Assembly (NCBI GenBank): GCA_016929395.1
Contig: JAFGIX010000003.1
Span: forward strand, 62,001-126,000
Length of the DNA: 64,000 nt
Direction: 5' to 3'
Source: Candidatus Zymogenus saltonus
GTDB taxonomy: Bacteria; Desulfobacterota; Zymogenia; Zymogenales; Zymogenaceae
Part shown: one piece after another, positions 54,711 to 63,475 of the stretch
Layout: each line of letters starts with the position of its first letter
Position numbering within the stretch: the first letter of the stretch is position 1
Notes under the pieces: model-generated
Told to the model about the DNA's origin: nothing
Seen by the model: the letters and a program-made list of their open reading frames with translations, nothing else
Databases searched by the model: none
Position numbers and translations under genes: made by a program

Positions 54711-54830
54711 GGCGGTTGGGGGAACGAGGCGATTGGGGGATGGGGCGATTAGAGGGACGAGGCGGTTGGGGGAACGATAAAAGGGATTGGGCGATGGGGG
54801 GAGGTTATTAGGGAGGGGCAGGGATTGTGT
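54711..54830 (+). repeat. G-rich repeat tract with two copies of a 17-mer
   Basis: GGCGGTTGGGGGAACGA occurs at 54711-54727 and 54761-54777 (50-base period), with degenerate copies between and after (GGCGATTGGGGGATGGGGCGATT). Plus-strand G-runs dominate. It lies about 65 bases after the stop at 54644. Confidence 0.85.
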
Positions 54831-55004
54831 CAGGATATTTGATGAGACAGTCAATAGAATAGAATTAACAAAGCGGGTGACGGAAGTGGGTGGGAGCGGT
54901 GGGAGCGGTAGTGAAATATTGTGATTGGTTCAAAAAGAATTCACAACAAGGTTATTTAAGGCCATGTTTGTGAGGATTTGGATTTGAATAGTGGAGACAA
55001 CTTT

Positions 55005-55433
55005 ATGAGCTTGTGCAGAAGATTTGTTTTTGTGTTGTTGGTGGCGTCGGTTTTCTTTGTGGTTTCCGGCCTTGACGCCAGGGCGGAGTGGAACGGGATC
55101 GTTCCGAACGTTACCACAAAATCTCAGGTGCTCTCGATGCTCGGCGAGCCGTCGCTCGATTCGGGACTCGTCATGATCTACGACGGACAGAAATCCCCCG
55201 AGGACACCAAGGGGGTGGCGATCTTCCTCGTGAACGATATAGTCGTGATGGTCAGGATCATTCCCGGGAAACAACTTACAATGAAGTGGGTTTCGGTGAA
55301 ATTTGGAGATCCCAAGCAGGTTTCCGTCAAAAATCCCGAGCTGGAGGAGCATGTCTTTGATTCCGAATCGGGCAAGGTAATTGTAATTTTTACCAAGAGA
55401 AACAAGACGCCCATAAGGATCGACTACCTGTAA
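55005..55433 (+). CDS. Small exported BamE/SmpA-like protein
   Basis: 142 residues with a signal peptide (about 1-27: CRRFVFVLLVASVFFVVSGL, cleavage after ARA). The mature start AEWNGIVPNVTTKSQVLSMLGEPSLDSG follows the BamE/SmpA pattern (a W, an N-x-TT-x-x-V helix and L-G-x-P). BamE is a lipoprotein of the outer-membrane assembly machine, but this protein has no lipobox, so only the fold is suggested. ATG 55005 is chosen because GGAG lies eight bases before it. It is followed by a terminator and then the phosphoglycerate kinase promoter. Confidence 0.82.
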   Translation: MSLCRRFVFVLLVASVFFVVSGLDARAEWNGIVPNVTTKSQVLSMLGEPSLDSGLVMIYDGQKSPEDTKGVAIFLVNDIVVMVRIIPGKQLTMKWVSVKFGDPKQVSVKNPELEEHVFDSESGKVIVIFTKRNKTPIRIDYL

Positions 55434-55463
55434 ATTCAAAAGAAAAGACAGATTTACTTTTAG

Positions 55464-55488
55464 GGCCGTCCACAGGGACGGCCTTTTT
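55464..55488 (+). terminator. Rho-independent terminator
   Basis: GGCCGTC (55464-55470) pairs with GACGGCC (55477-55483) around six bases, followed by five T. It ends the transcript of the BamE-like gene. Confidence 0.93.
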
Positions 55489-55513
55489 ATTTTGTTTACA
55501 GCACATTTTGTTT

Positions 55514-55541
55514 TTGACATATACTCCCATAGTTTTATAAT
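55514..55541 (+). promoter_or_regulatory. Strong sigma-70 promoter of the PGK gene
   Basis: TTGACA (55514-55519) and TATAAT (55536-55541), both perfect, 16 bases apart, 33 bases before the ATG. Confidence 0.85.
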
Positions 55542-55574
55542 ACGTTTAATAATCGTGATAAGAGGATAAACGCC

Positions 55575-56873
55575 ATGAATAGGAAATTTGATGGTGTGGA
55601 CGCGGCGGTCCCAAAGATTCAGGACGCCGACCTTGACGACAAGGTCGTCCTCGTGAGGGTCGACCATAACGTCGTAAAGAGAGGAGAGATCACCGACCCC
55701 TTCAGGATAGACTCCACTATAGGCACCCTCTACAACATCGTCGAGAGGGGCGGACGACTTATCTTGATGACCCATGTGGGACGGCCAAAGAATAAAAAGA
55801 CGGGCGAGATATCGGTCGACCCGGATACCTCCGTAAAGCCGATAGTGGAGTATCTCGAGAGGAAGCTCCACACAGACTTCATCGTCCCCGAGTTTAAATC
55901 GACTCCCCAGGGCATAGCCGGTATCGACACATCGATAAACCTTCACATCAGAGACCTGAGAAATCACAAGATAGGGGGAATCTATCTCCCGAACACCCGG
56001 TGGTTTTCCGGCGAGGAGGCGGGAGGACAGGAGCAGGAGGCCTTTGCCATCATGCTGGCCGGACTTGCCGATGTCTTTGTCAACGACGCCTTCGGTTCCT
56101 GGCAGCCCCATGCCTCGACCTACGATATTGCAAAGCTCCTCCCAAGCTACGCCGGGTACCTGCTGCAGCAGGAGATATCGAACCTGACCCACGTCCTTAA
56201 TCCGAAACGGCCCTTTCTGGCCGTCGTCGCAGGCGCAAAGTTCGACACCAAGATAGACCCCCTGAGGAAGCTCTACGACGAGGTCGATTGTCTGATCCTG
56301 GGAGGCGTCATCTACAACACTTATCTCGCCGCAAAGTACGGAATCAAGATTTCCGGAGTTACCGAGGACGAGATGGAGATGGCAAGGGAGCTTGTGGAGA
56401 AGGACGAAAAGGGAAAAAAGATCTTGGAGCTGCCCGTAATTGTGGAGTCCGATACGTTGGAGGGCAAGATGGAAGGGAAGTACAGGAGCGTCGAGATAGA
56501 AAAGCTGAAGAAGGGCGATTCACTGAATTACATCCTCGACATCGACCCGGTATCGTTCGAGGAGAAGGGGGTGATGGACGCCATCCTCGGCGCGGGGACT
56601 ATATTCGTCAACGCAGTGATGGGCTTTACCCCTCACTTCACCGAGGGATCTAAGGCCCTCGACAATGCCATCGATAAAAACCGGGACGCCAAAAAGATGT
56701 ACGGCGGAGGCGATACCTTAAAGGAGTTCAAGGACCTCCTCCCCGGTCTCTACCTGGCGGTCCTGGACGATTCCCGCTACTACTTCTTTACCGGCGGCGG
56801 CGCGGTGCTCAAGGCGATCAAGGAGGGCGACCCGTACGGGCTTCCTCCCGTAAAGGCCTTGATGAAAAAGTAA
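55575..56873 (+). CDS. pgk: Divergent phosphoglycerate kinase
   Basis: Phosphoglycerate kinase family, moving a phosphate between 1,3-bisphosphoglycerate and ADP in glycolysis. At 432 residues it is about 35 longer than usual. Kept are VRVDHNV, ILMTHVGRPKNKK, VNDAFGSWQPHAST, AGAKFDTKID with both lysines, and the nucleotide motif GGGDT. Changed are the usual FNVP (here HNVV), the WNGPMGVFE block (here VNAVMGFTPHFTEG) and the STGGGASLE end (FTGGGAVLK). It could be the main enzyme of the organism or a second, specialised copy. The promoter is near-consensus. A hairpin GGCCG/CGGCC follows the stop without a T-run. Confidence 0.85.
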   Translation: MNRKFDGVDAAVPKIQDADLDDKVVLVRVDHNVVKRGEITDPFRIDSTIGTLYNIVERGGRLILMTHVGRPKNKKTGEISVDPDTSVKPIVEYLERKLHTDFIVPEFKSTPQGIAGIDTSINLHIRDLRNHKIGGIYLPNTRWFSGEEAGGQEQEAFAIMLAGLADVFVNDAFGSWQPHASTYDIAKLLPSYAGYLLQQEISNLTHVLNPKRPFLAVVAGAKFDTKIDPLRKLYDEVDCLILGGVIYNTYLAAKYGIKISGVTEDEMEMARELVEKDEKGKKILELPVIVESDTLEGKMEGKYRSVEIEKLKKGDSLNYILDIDPVSFEEKGVMDAILGAGTIFVNAVMGFTPHFTEGSKALDNAIDKNRDAKKMYGGGDTLKEFKDLLPGLYLAVLDDSRYYFFTGGGAVLKAIKEGDPYGLPPVKALMKK

Positions 56874-57116
56874 ATTGGCCGAAATCGGCCGGCAAAAGGC
56901 TTCGGGGGTTTGTTCTCTCTCGATATGTCTACGCCGAAACTGCTTGATAACTCCGAGGACGGCGGAATATTTTCGTCGTCGAGTCCGTTTCCTGTCAAAC
57001 AATTTATGCGGATTTTTCTTGCCTAATAAAAATCGTTCGGGGGGCGGGCTGCCTTTAAGTAAAACACATTAAGTAACACAGTATTTAAGAAACACATTTT
57101 ATAAAGGGAATTAAAA

Positions 57117-58634
57117 ATGAGTAAATCTAAGGACAAATCATTTAAGGGAATTTTGGGATTGGAGGACGTGAGGATGTTGAGAAGGGAGTTCCTCCTCTCC
57201 ACCTCCTTTGCGACGGCGTCTCTCCTTTTTGGGGGAATACTCCCAGCCGGCTGCACCGGCCCGAAGGAGAAGATCGCGCCGGCCTTAGGAAAAAAGGCGC
57301 TCCACAACTTCCTCCTCTTTGACGGAATTGAAAACGGTCTGAAGAAAGATAAGGTCATTCTGATAGAGGACGACAGGATTATCGACATCGAGACCGGCTG
57401 GGATGTGGAAAAGTACTCGGGATTCGAGCCGGTCGACCTCAACGGGCTGACCCTGATCCCCGGACTCATCGACAACCACGTCCACATCACCGTTCCCTTC
57501 GTCCGCGATCCGACCTTCGCCGCCGTAACGAGCACTTCCGCCCAGATCGAGAGGAATCTCTTGAGCTGTATCCTCTCCGGCGTCACCACCGTGAGGGACG
57601 TGGGGGCGTTTCCGAAGAAGATCCAGGGCTTCCGCGACAGGGTCAACGCCGGCGATCTCCCCGGCCCGAGGATCCTGTGCGCCAACTCGTTTATCTCCAC
57701 CCCCACAGGTCCGCCGGAGGGAGTGCCTCACCTGAATCCGGCCGTAGAGTTCTTCATGGGGGGCCAGTTCGTCGAGAGGATCACGACCCCGGAGGAGGTT
57801 AGGATGGTGGCAAACGAGATGTGCGACCTTGGGGCGGACTGGCTCAAGACCGGGTACCAGTCGGTCTCCTATACCTTCAGGTCAAAGCCGACCGTGCCCA
57901 GCGACGAGTATTTGAAGGCGCTCCTGGAGGTGGGAGAAAAGCGGGGCAAGAAAATCTGTATGCATCAGCCCTTCCTTGAGGATTTCCTCAAGGGCGTCGA
58001 GATGGGGATTCACACCCTGGAACACTGTCCCAACGACAAGCTGATCCCGGAAGAGGCAATCGAGACCTTCATCGAGAAGGATATGGCGATACTCCCCACG
58101 ATGATGGCCTTCGGGGACGCCCTCGAGATGAAGGAGATTCTTGCCTGGTTGACGGAGAACGGCCGTAAATACCTCGAGGAGGAGCCGCTGCGTCAGGTAA
58201 TGGAGTCCGTAAAAATCGAAACCTCGCTTCCCTATCCCCCGGATGATTATCTCGAGAGGGGCTACTACAATTACGAGCTTATGGTTCCCCTCTTCCCGAC
58301 GTTGGTCGAGAACGTTTCGAGGTTGAGGAGAATGGGAGCCACGGTGGGCGTGGGGACCGATCTAGGGGGCACCATGACGGGATTGTTCGGGTTCTACCAC
58401 AAGGAGCTTGAACATCTGAGCAACGCTGGGTTCTCCAACTTCGAGATACTCAAGAACGCAACGGCCACAAACGCAAAAATAATAGACATGGCCGACGATA
58501 TCGGGACTATCGAGGCGGGTAAGTACGCCGACTTTGCGGCGGTCGAGGGGGATCCCCTCTCGGATATCGGCGTGATGAAGGATGTGAAGATGGTCATGAA
58601 GGGAGGGGCCTTTATCCTTCGGCATCAAGTGTAG
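57117..58634 (+). CDS. Amidohydrolase-superfamily protein, exported as a Tat lipoprotein
   Basis: Metal-dependent hydrolase of 505 residues. The N-terminus, after about 19 unusual residues, has the twin-arginine motif RREFLLS followed by a hydrophobic stretch and lipobox PAGC, so it looks like a Tat-exported lipoprotein. The amidohydrolase core has HxH at H121/H123 (DNHVHIT), the carboxylated-lysine region DWLKTGYQSV, metal histidines in CMHQPF and LEHCPND, and the catalytic aspartate in GTDLGG. The closing segment GKYADFAAVEGDP is typical. Substrates of this group are imidazolonepropionase- or dipeptide-like; none can be named. Monocistronic. The unusual leader suggests ATG at M20 (57174) could be the true start. 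Confidence 0.9.
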   Translation: MSKSKDKSFKGILGLEDVRMLRREFLLSTSFATASLLFGGILPAGCTGPKEKIAPALGKKALHNFLLFDGIENGLKKDKVILIEDDRIIDIETGWDVEKYSGFEPVDLNGLTLIPGLIDNHVHITVPFVRDPTFAAVTSTSAQIERNLLSCILSGVTTVRDVGAFPKKIQGFRDRVNAGDLPGPRILCANSFISTPTGPPEGVPHLNPAVEFFMGGQFVERITTPEEVRMVANEMCDLGADWLKTGYQSVSYTFRSKPTVPSDEYLKALLEVGEKRGKKICMHQPFLEDFLKGVEMGIHTLEHCPNDKLIPEEAIETFIEKDMAILPTMMAFGDALEMKEILAWLTENGRKYLEEEPLRQVMESVKIETSLPYPPDDYLERGYYNYELMVPLFPTLVENVSRLRRMGATVGVGTDLGGTMTGLFGFYHKELEHLSNAGFSNFEILKNATATNAKIIDMADDIGTIEAGKYADFAAVEGDPLSDIGVMKDVKMVMKGGAFILRHQV

Positions 58635-58759
58635 AGATTTCGTATAGATTGGAGATTGATATTTTCGCAGAGTTGGAAGATAACAACGCCGGGAAGCGGA
58701 CCGATTCCCCTCGGCGGCTTTAGAAACAAAAGGATTTTTTCAGAGAGGCTTGTTGGCTC

Positions 58760-59563
58760 GTGAGGCCGAAGATCCGAATTTCAAAAGGCGGGGTAGCGCT
58801 TAAGGGCGTCCTCTCCGCTGTCGCAGACCTCCTCTTTCCACCCCTCTGTATCGGATGCGGAGAGATTCTGCCGGAGGGAGGGGGGTTTGCCTGCAAGTCT
58901 TGCCTGGCGGAGGTTGAAGGGATCGAGGCGCCATACTGCTCGATCTGCGGCAAGCCCCTCTTCGGCGTCGAGGGAACGGCCGGGAGCGATATTATTGTCT
59001 GTGAAAACTGTGCGGGTATGAAGCCACCGTTCGACGTCGCCGGGTCGGCCTTTGTCTACGGCGGGATCGTCCTCGAGGCCGTAAAGATGTTCAAATATTA
59101 CGGAAGGGCAAGCCTCGCCGGGCCCTTGACCGTCTTGGCCCTGAGGGAGGGCGCATGTTTCGGGAATAGGGGCATTCCCGGAACCCTCGACCCCGCCGCA
59201 TTCGACCTCATGGCCCCCGTTCCCCTCTACAGAAAGAGGCTCTACGAGAGGGGGTTCAATCAGTCCTTGGAGATCGCAAAGGAGTTGAAGAGGAGGTGTG
59301 GCGGCAAACTTTCCATAAACCGAGCCGATCTCGTCCGGACGAGATATACGGTTCCCCAGACCACCCTTTCAATGGAGGAGCGAAAGGTCAACGTAAAGGG
59401 GGCCTTCGCCGTCAGGGGGAGGGCCTTTCACAAAAAAAGGGTACTTCTCGTTGACGACGTCTTTACCACGGGATCAACGGTATCCGAATGTGCAAAGGTC
59501 CTCAAGAATGCTGGGGCGGAGAGGGTGGGGGTCTTTACGCTCACCCGCTCCGTAATGAAATAG
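58760..59563 (+). CDS. ComF/phosphoribosyltransferase-family protein
   Basis: 267 residues. N-terminal zinc-binding region with four-cysteine sets (LCIGCG, CKSCLA, YCSICGKPL, CENCAG, about 32-91) and a C-terminal phosphoribosyltransferase domain with the PRPP loop VLLVDDVFTTGSTVSECA (about 231-248) and PVPLYRKRLYERGFNQS. ComF is needed for DNA uptake in naturally competent bacteria, but many members have no proven role. The GTG start gives the usual distance to the first cysteine pair. It converges with the lipoprotein gene at 59590, leaving 26 bases. Confidence 0.93.
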   Translation: MRPKIRISKGGVALKGVLSAVADLLFPPLCIGCGEILPEGGGFACKSCLAEVEGIEAPYCSICGKPLFGVEGTAGSDIIVCENCAGMKPPFDVAGSAFVYGGIVLEAVKMFKYYGRASLAGPLTVLALREGACFGNRGIPGTLDPAAFDLMAPVPLYRKRLYERGFNQSLEIAKELKRRCGGKLSINRADLVRTRYTVPQTTLSMEERKVNVKGAFAVRGRAFHKKRVLLVDDVFTTGSTVSECAKVLKNAGAERVGVFTLTRSVMK

Positions 59564-59589
59564 AAGTTATTGGAAACCCCCTTTTTCCC

Positions 59590-60075
59590 CTATTCCTTTT
59601 CAACCTCAATCGTTTTTCTGATGTAGAGGGTTCCCCCCCCGATCTTGTCCCTTACGTTTATCTCTATCGTTACCTTGCCCGGCTCGACCACCTCCGGAAG
59701 CGTGATCTTGTTTGTTACACGCCACCACTCCGTGCCTTCCGGGGGCTTTACCTTCTCGTCAATGATGTTGGACTCGTTTAGAATAATCTTCCCGTCGCCG
59801 CTTATCATCGTCAGATCTTCCTGTATCCATGCGTTTCCGGCCTCGTCCAGGTCGTATTCCGAAATCTCGAATTGCATATAAAATTGCTCGCCGGCTTTGA
59901 AAACGGGGGGACTTGCCTTTTCCCCGCCCCTTTCCCGGGATACCACGAGGTCTCTCGCCTCGAGACCGAAGGAGATTATCTTTTGATCCGTACATGAGAT
60001 TAGCGATACGAGAATCATAACGGCCATCAGGCCGAAGAGACACAAAGATGGCGCCTTCTTTATCCTTTTAAACAT
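59590..60075 (-). CDS. Lipoprotein of unknown function
   Basis: 161 residues, not recognised. A lipoprotein signal (FKRIKKAPSLCLFGLMAVM, lipobox LISC) is followed by an aspartate at +2 (CTDQ), the inner-membrane retention signal in enterobacteria. The mature domain is beta-rich (EQFYMQFEISEYDLDEAGNA, WWRVTNKITLP, GKVTIEINVRDK), like a small immunoglobulin-type or DUF fold. ATG 60075 is preferred over 60105 because GGAGG lies closely before it. It is divergent from the glycosyltransferase gene and convergent with the ComF-like gene. Confidence 0.82.
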   Translation of the reverse strand: MFKRIKKAPSLCLFGLMAVMILVSLISCTDQKIISFGLEARDLVVSRERGGEKASPPVFKAGEQFYMQFEISEYDLDEAGNAWIQEDLTMISGDGKIILNESNIIDEKVKPPEGTEWWRVTNKITLPEVVEPGKVTIEINVRDKIGGGTLYIRKTIEVEKE

Positions 60076-60348
60076 CGTTTCCTCCGCTAAATTTCGTTCT
60101 TTCATGTTAAATAGTTAAACCGGGTGGTTGATCTTGATTTTATACCATAATGTTAATTCATAATGTTTGGATATTTCAATTTTGTCAAGGACTTTACGGA
60201 GTTTTTTACCCCTTTTTTGTATTGCCATTTTGGGCACGCTGTGGTAGTAATTAAATTTCGAATATATATTGTAACAGGTATGATTGTAAAGGCGGGCGGC
60301 CGATGAAATACGGAAGGTTGCCTTCTCTTGACTTTAAAGATAAGGGCA

Positions 60349-61458
60349 ATGACCTCAGATATAGATAAAAAGGAGATAGAGAGTATTCTCATCATTAGGC
60401 TCTCCGCCATCGGGGATGTAATCAGGGTGCTTCCCTCTCTTGGTCTTTTGCGCAAGCGCTTTCCCATGGCAAAAATATCGTGGGTTGTGGAAGAGGCCGC
60501 GTCGGATATCCTCGGAGGGATGGGGGAGATTGATGAGATCATTGTCTTTCCCAAAAAGAGAATATTAAGAAAGCTTGGAAGGCCCTGGACTTTTTTCGGC
60601 GCCGTTGGCGAATTCGTAAAATTCTCGAAGGAGTTGAGACGAAGTTCTTTCGATGTCGCCCTCGATTATCACGGTCTGTTAAAGAGCGGGTTAATCTCGT
60701 TTTTTTCCGGCGCCCCGGTAAGGCTCGGTTTTGCGAAGGGCTTTTCGAAGGAGCTGAACCACCTGTTCAACAACAGGAAGATAAAGCTTCCGGTCCCGAA
60801 GCTTTCGAGGATTACGAGAAACCTCCTGCTGACCGAGGGGCTGACGGGAGTGGACGGTGTGCCCGAGATTCATATCGGGACGACGCCGGAAGACAGGAAG
60901 GTTGTGGACATTATCGAGGCGGAGTATCTCTCCGGGGAGAGGCCGAGGATAGTAGTTCATCCGAGCACATCGCCGAGGACACCTTATAAGAGGTGGGGGG
61001 CGGAGCGCTACGCCGCTCTCTCGGACATCCTTGTTTCGAGGCTTAAGGCTGAGGTAATCATCACCTTTGGGCCGGGCGAGGAGGATACGGCCAGGGAGGT
61101 TAGGGACGGTATGAAACATGGGGCCACGATCTTGGACAGGCCCATGAGGCTGAGGGAGCTTGCCGAGCTGTACCGCCGCTCGGACGTCTATGTTGGGGGA
61201 GACACGGGCCCGATGCACATCGCCTCCTTTGTGGGGACGCCCGTGGTTGCGATATTCGGGCCGACCGACCCGATTGAGAACGAGCCTTACGTAAAGACGC
61301 CCTTCGTCATGATAAGAAGGCCTACAGACTGCAGCCCCTGCAGGAAGAAGGGCTGTACCCGGGGGGATTGCTTCGAGGGGATTACCCCCGAGGAGGTGGC
61401 GGACGAGGTGATCCGGCTCCTGGGGGGATACCGAAAGGCGATCGCTTATGGGATATAA
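60349..61458 (+). CDS. Family 9 glycosyltransferase (heptosyltransferase-like)
   Basis: LPS core glycosyltransferase of the GT-B fold, 369 residues, probably adding heptose from ADP-heptose. It opens with ILIIRLSAIGDVIRVLPSL, the family start. The nucleotide-binding half has VYVGGDTGPMHIASFVGTP and IFGPTDP, the hallmark of GT9. The C-terminus has CSPCRKKGCTRGDC, a cysteine cluster often seen in this family. ATG 60349 is chosen; an upstream TTG at 60328 is unlikely. It overlaps the next gene by 11 bases, so the glycosyltransferase genes are one operon. Which acceptor it serves is not known. Confidence 0.93.
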   Translation: MTSDIDKKEIESILIIRLSAIGDVIRVLPSLGLLRKRFPMAKISWVVEEAASDILGGMGEIDEIIVFPKKRILRKLGRPWTFFGAVGEFVKFSKELRRSSFDVALDYHGLLKSGLISFFSGAPVRLGFAKGFSKELNHLFNNRKIKLPVPKLSRITRNLLLTEGLTGVDGVPEIHIGTTPEDRKVVDIIEAEYLSGERPRIVVHPSTSPRTPYKRWGAERYAALSDILVSRLKAEVIITFGPGEEDTAREVRDGMKHGATILDRPMRLRELAELYRRSDVYVGGDTGPMHIASFVGTPVVAIFGPTDPIENEPYVKTPFVMIRRPTDCSPCRKKGCTRGDCFEGITPEEVADEVIRLLGGYRKAIAYGI

Positions 61459-62626
61459 GGTCGCTTTTGTGATTGATAAATTCGACCCTGCAAGGGGCGG
61501 GGCCGAGGGGTACGCAAGAGATCTCTGCAGGGGTCTTGCCGACAGGGGATTCGAGGTGCACGTCCTTGCAAGGGTCGGGAGGACGGACGACGAGAGGATT
61601 AATATACACATCATCCCGGCCGTCCGGTATCCCAAGTTTTTGAGGCTTTACACCTTTGTGGAGGGGGTTGAGAGGGAGATAGAGAGGGGGGATTACGATA
61701 TAGTCCACGCCGTGGGGTACAACACCGGGATTAACGTCCTCAACCCCCACTCCGGCGTCGAGCAGTCGTGGATAGATGGGGACGACAACTCCAGAGAGTC
61801 CGGGATCGGGAGGCGGCTTGCGTGGATAAAGAGGCTCCTCTCGCCGCGCCACCACCTGATCCTTTCCCTCCAGAGGCGCCAGTACGGGGATATGGGGGTA
61901 AAGGCGATTATAGCGATAGCGGAGATGGTCAAAAGGGATATTGTTAAATATCACAACGTTGATGAAAAGAAGATAGAAGTGGTGTATAATGGTGTGGACA
62001 TGGGGAGGTTCTCAACAAAGAAAAGGGAGCTATACCGCGCAGGGGAGAGGGAGCGTCTCGGGATAGGAGAGGACGAGATCATAATTCTTCTCGTCTCGAA
62101 CAACTTTAGATTGAAGGGGGTTCTCCCGGCGATCGAGCTTCTGCCCGTCTTGAGGGAGCGGGCCGGGGAGGGCCGCGGCAAATTCAGGCTTATGGTCGTC
62201 GGACGGGACAATCCCCGAAGATACTTGAGGGTGGCGAGGAGGCTTGAGGTGGATGAACTTGTTCGGTTTATCGATTATGTGCCAGACCTCGTCCCCCTGT
62301 ATGCCGCGGCGGACATCTATTTTCACCCGACCTTCTATGACTCCTGCTCCCTTACCGTTATCGAGGCCCTTGCTTCGGGACTGCCTGTTGTGACGACCGA
62401 AAAGAACGGGGCCTCGGGATTGATCGAGTCCAAGGAGACGGGATGGGTCATCGACGATCCAAGGAATAAAGACGAGTCCGCCCGGGCCCTCCTTTACTAT
62501 TTCGACGACGGCCTCCGTAAAAGGGCGCATCGGGCGGCCGAACGATTTGGAGAGAGACTCTCTTTCGATAGAAATATCGACAGAGTGGTACAAATATACG
62601 ACAAGGTTGTTTCCCTTTCAGGTTGA
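61448..62626 (+). CDS. Family 4 glycosyltransferase
   Basis: GT-B glycosyltransferase of 392 residues, probably for LPS core or O-antigen. The start KVAFVIDKFDPARGGAEGYA has the donor-side GGAE motif; the C-terminal domain begins at VVYNGVDMGRFS and has the E-x7-E nucleotide-sugar motif in FYDSCSLTVIEALASGLPVV. It resembles WaaG-like glucosyltransferases. The start overlaps the GT9 stop. The next gene is a GT2 enzyme 57 bases later. Confidence 0.93.
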   Translation: MGYKVAFVIDKFDPARGGAEGYARDLCRGLADRGFEVHVLARVGRTDDERINIHIIPAVRYPKFLRLYTFVEGVEREIERGDYDIVHAVGYNTGINVLNPHSGVEQSWIDGDDNSRESGIGRRLAWIKRLLSPRHHLILSLQRRQYGDMGVKAIIAIAEMVKRDIVKYHNVDEKKIEVVYNGVDMGRFSTKKRELYRAGERERLGIGEDEIIILLVSNNFRLKGVLPAIELLPVLRERAGEGRGKFRLMVVGRDNPRRYLRVARRLEVDELVRFIDYVPDLVPLYAAADIYFHPTFYDSCSLTVIEALASGLPVVTTEKNGASGLIESKETGWVIDDPRNKDESARALLYYFDDGLRKRAHRAAERFGERLSFDRNIDRVVQIYDKVVSLSG

Positions 62627-62683
62627 GTGCAAGATTGACTGAATTATTAAAGTTCATAAAAACCCTTTTCAGGAGTGACCGTA

Positions 62684-63475
62684 ATGAAGGGTGATAAGCT
62701 TCCGATTTCGGTATATATAATTACCAAGGACAATATCCGAACGCTAAAAAAGGCCCTATTGAGCGTTTCGGACTGGGCGGACGAGATAGTCGCCGTGGAC
62801 TCCGGCAGCAGCGACGGCACCCTCGAGTTATTGAAGGAGTTCACCGACAGGGTCTATCACAGGGACTGGCCAGGCTTCAGGGAACAATATCAACACGCCC
62901 AGGATTTGACCAAGAACCGCTGGGCGATCTTTATAGACGCCGATGAGGAGGTGTCTCCCAAGCTGGTCGAGGAGATAAAGGATTTGTTTAAAAATGGTGA
63001 GCCTGAAAAGGACGGTTACATCGCCCACAGAAAGACCTACTTTCTCGGAAAGTGGATAAAGTACGGCGGCTGGTCGAGGGATTACGAGATTCGTCTTTAC
63101 AAAAAGGATATGGGGAGATGGGAGGGGGGACTCCACGCCAAGGTTCATCTTAAAGGGAAGGTGGGGGAGTTCAAAAACTATTACCTTCATTACACCTACA
63201 GCGATATATCCGACCAGATAAAGACAATGGACCTCTATTCGAGGATGGCTGTGATGGATATGGTAGAGGCCAAAAGGAAGCCGAGTATTTCAAAGCTCAT
63301 CCTGAACCCCCTCTTCCGTTTTTTTAGGGATTACTTTTTCAGGCTCGGATTTTTAGGGGGCATCCCGGGGCTGGTCATAGATGTGACCAATGCGTATTAC
63401 GTTTTCCTGAAATACGCTAAGCTTTGGGAATACTGGCACGTGTCCAGACGAGACGAAGAGGTTAAAGATAAATGA
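62684..63475 (+). CDS. Family 2 glycosyltransferase (WaaE/KdtX-like)
   Basis: GT-A glycosyltransferase of 263 residues. Family motifs: [32 protein letters not shown], the metal-binding [10 protein letters not shown] and the acceptor-side [13 protein letters not shown]. This is the pattern of LPS core beta-1,4-glucosyltransferases, with a C-terminal membrane-associating basic helix. ATG 62684 is preferred to the GTG at 62675, because the GTG lies inside the Shine-Dalgarno AGGAGTGACC. The stop overlaps the DegT start (ATGA). Confidence 0.93.
   Translation: MKGDKLPISVYIITKDNIRTLKKALLSVSDWADEIVAVDSGSSDGTLELLKEFTDRVYHRDWPGFREQYQHAQDLTKNRWAIFIDADEEVSPKLVEEIKDLFKNGEPEKDGYIAHRKTYFLGKWIKYGGWSRDYEIRLYKKDMGRWEGGLHAKVHLKGKVGEFKNYYLHYTYSDISDQIKTMDLYSRMAVMDMVEAKRKPSISKLILNPLFRFFRDYFFRLGFLGGIPGLVIDVTNAYYVFLKYAKLWEYWHVSRRDEEVKDK

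Noticed and set aside
54330-54854. Open frame on the minus strand across the G-rich repeat
   Set aside because: Antisense to the exported-protein gene and to the repeat; proline-rich because of complementary C-runs.
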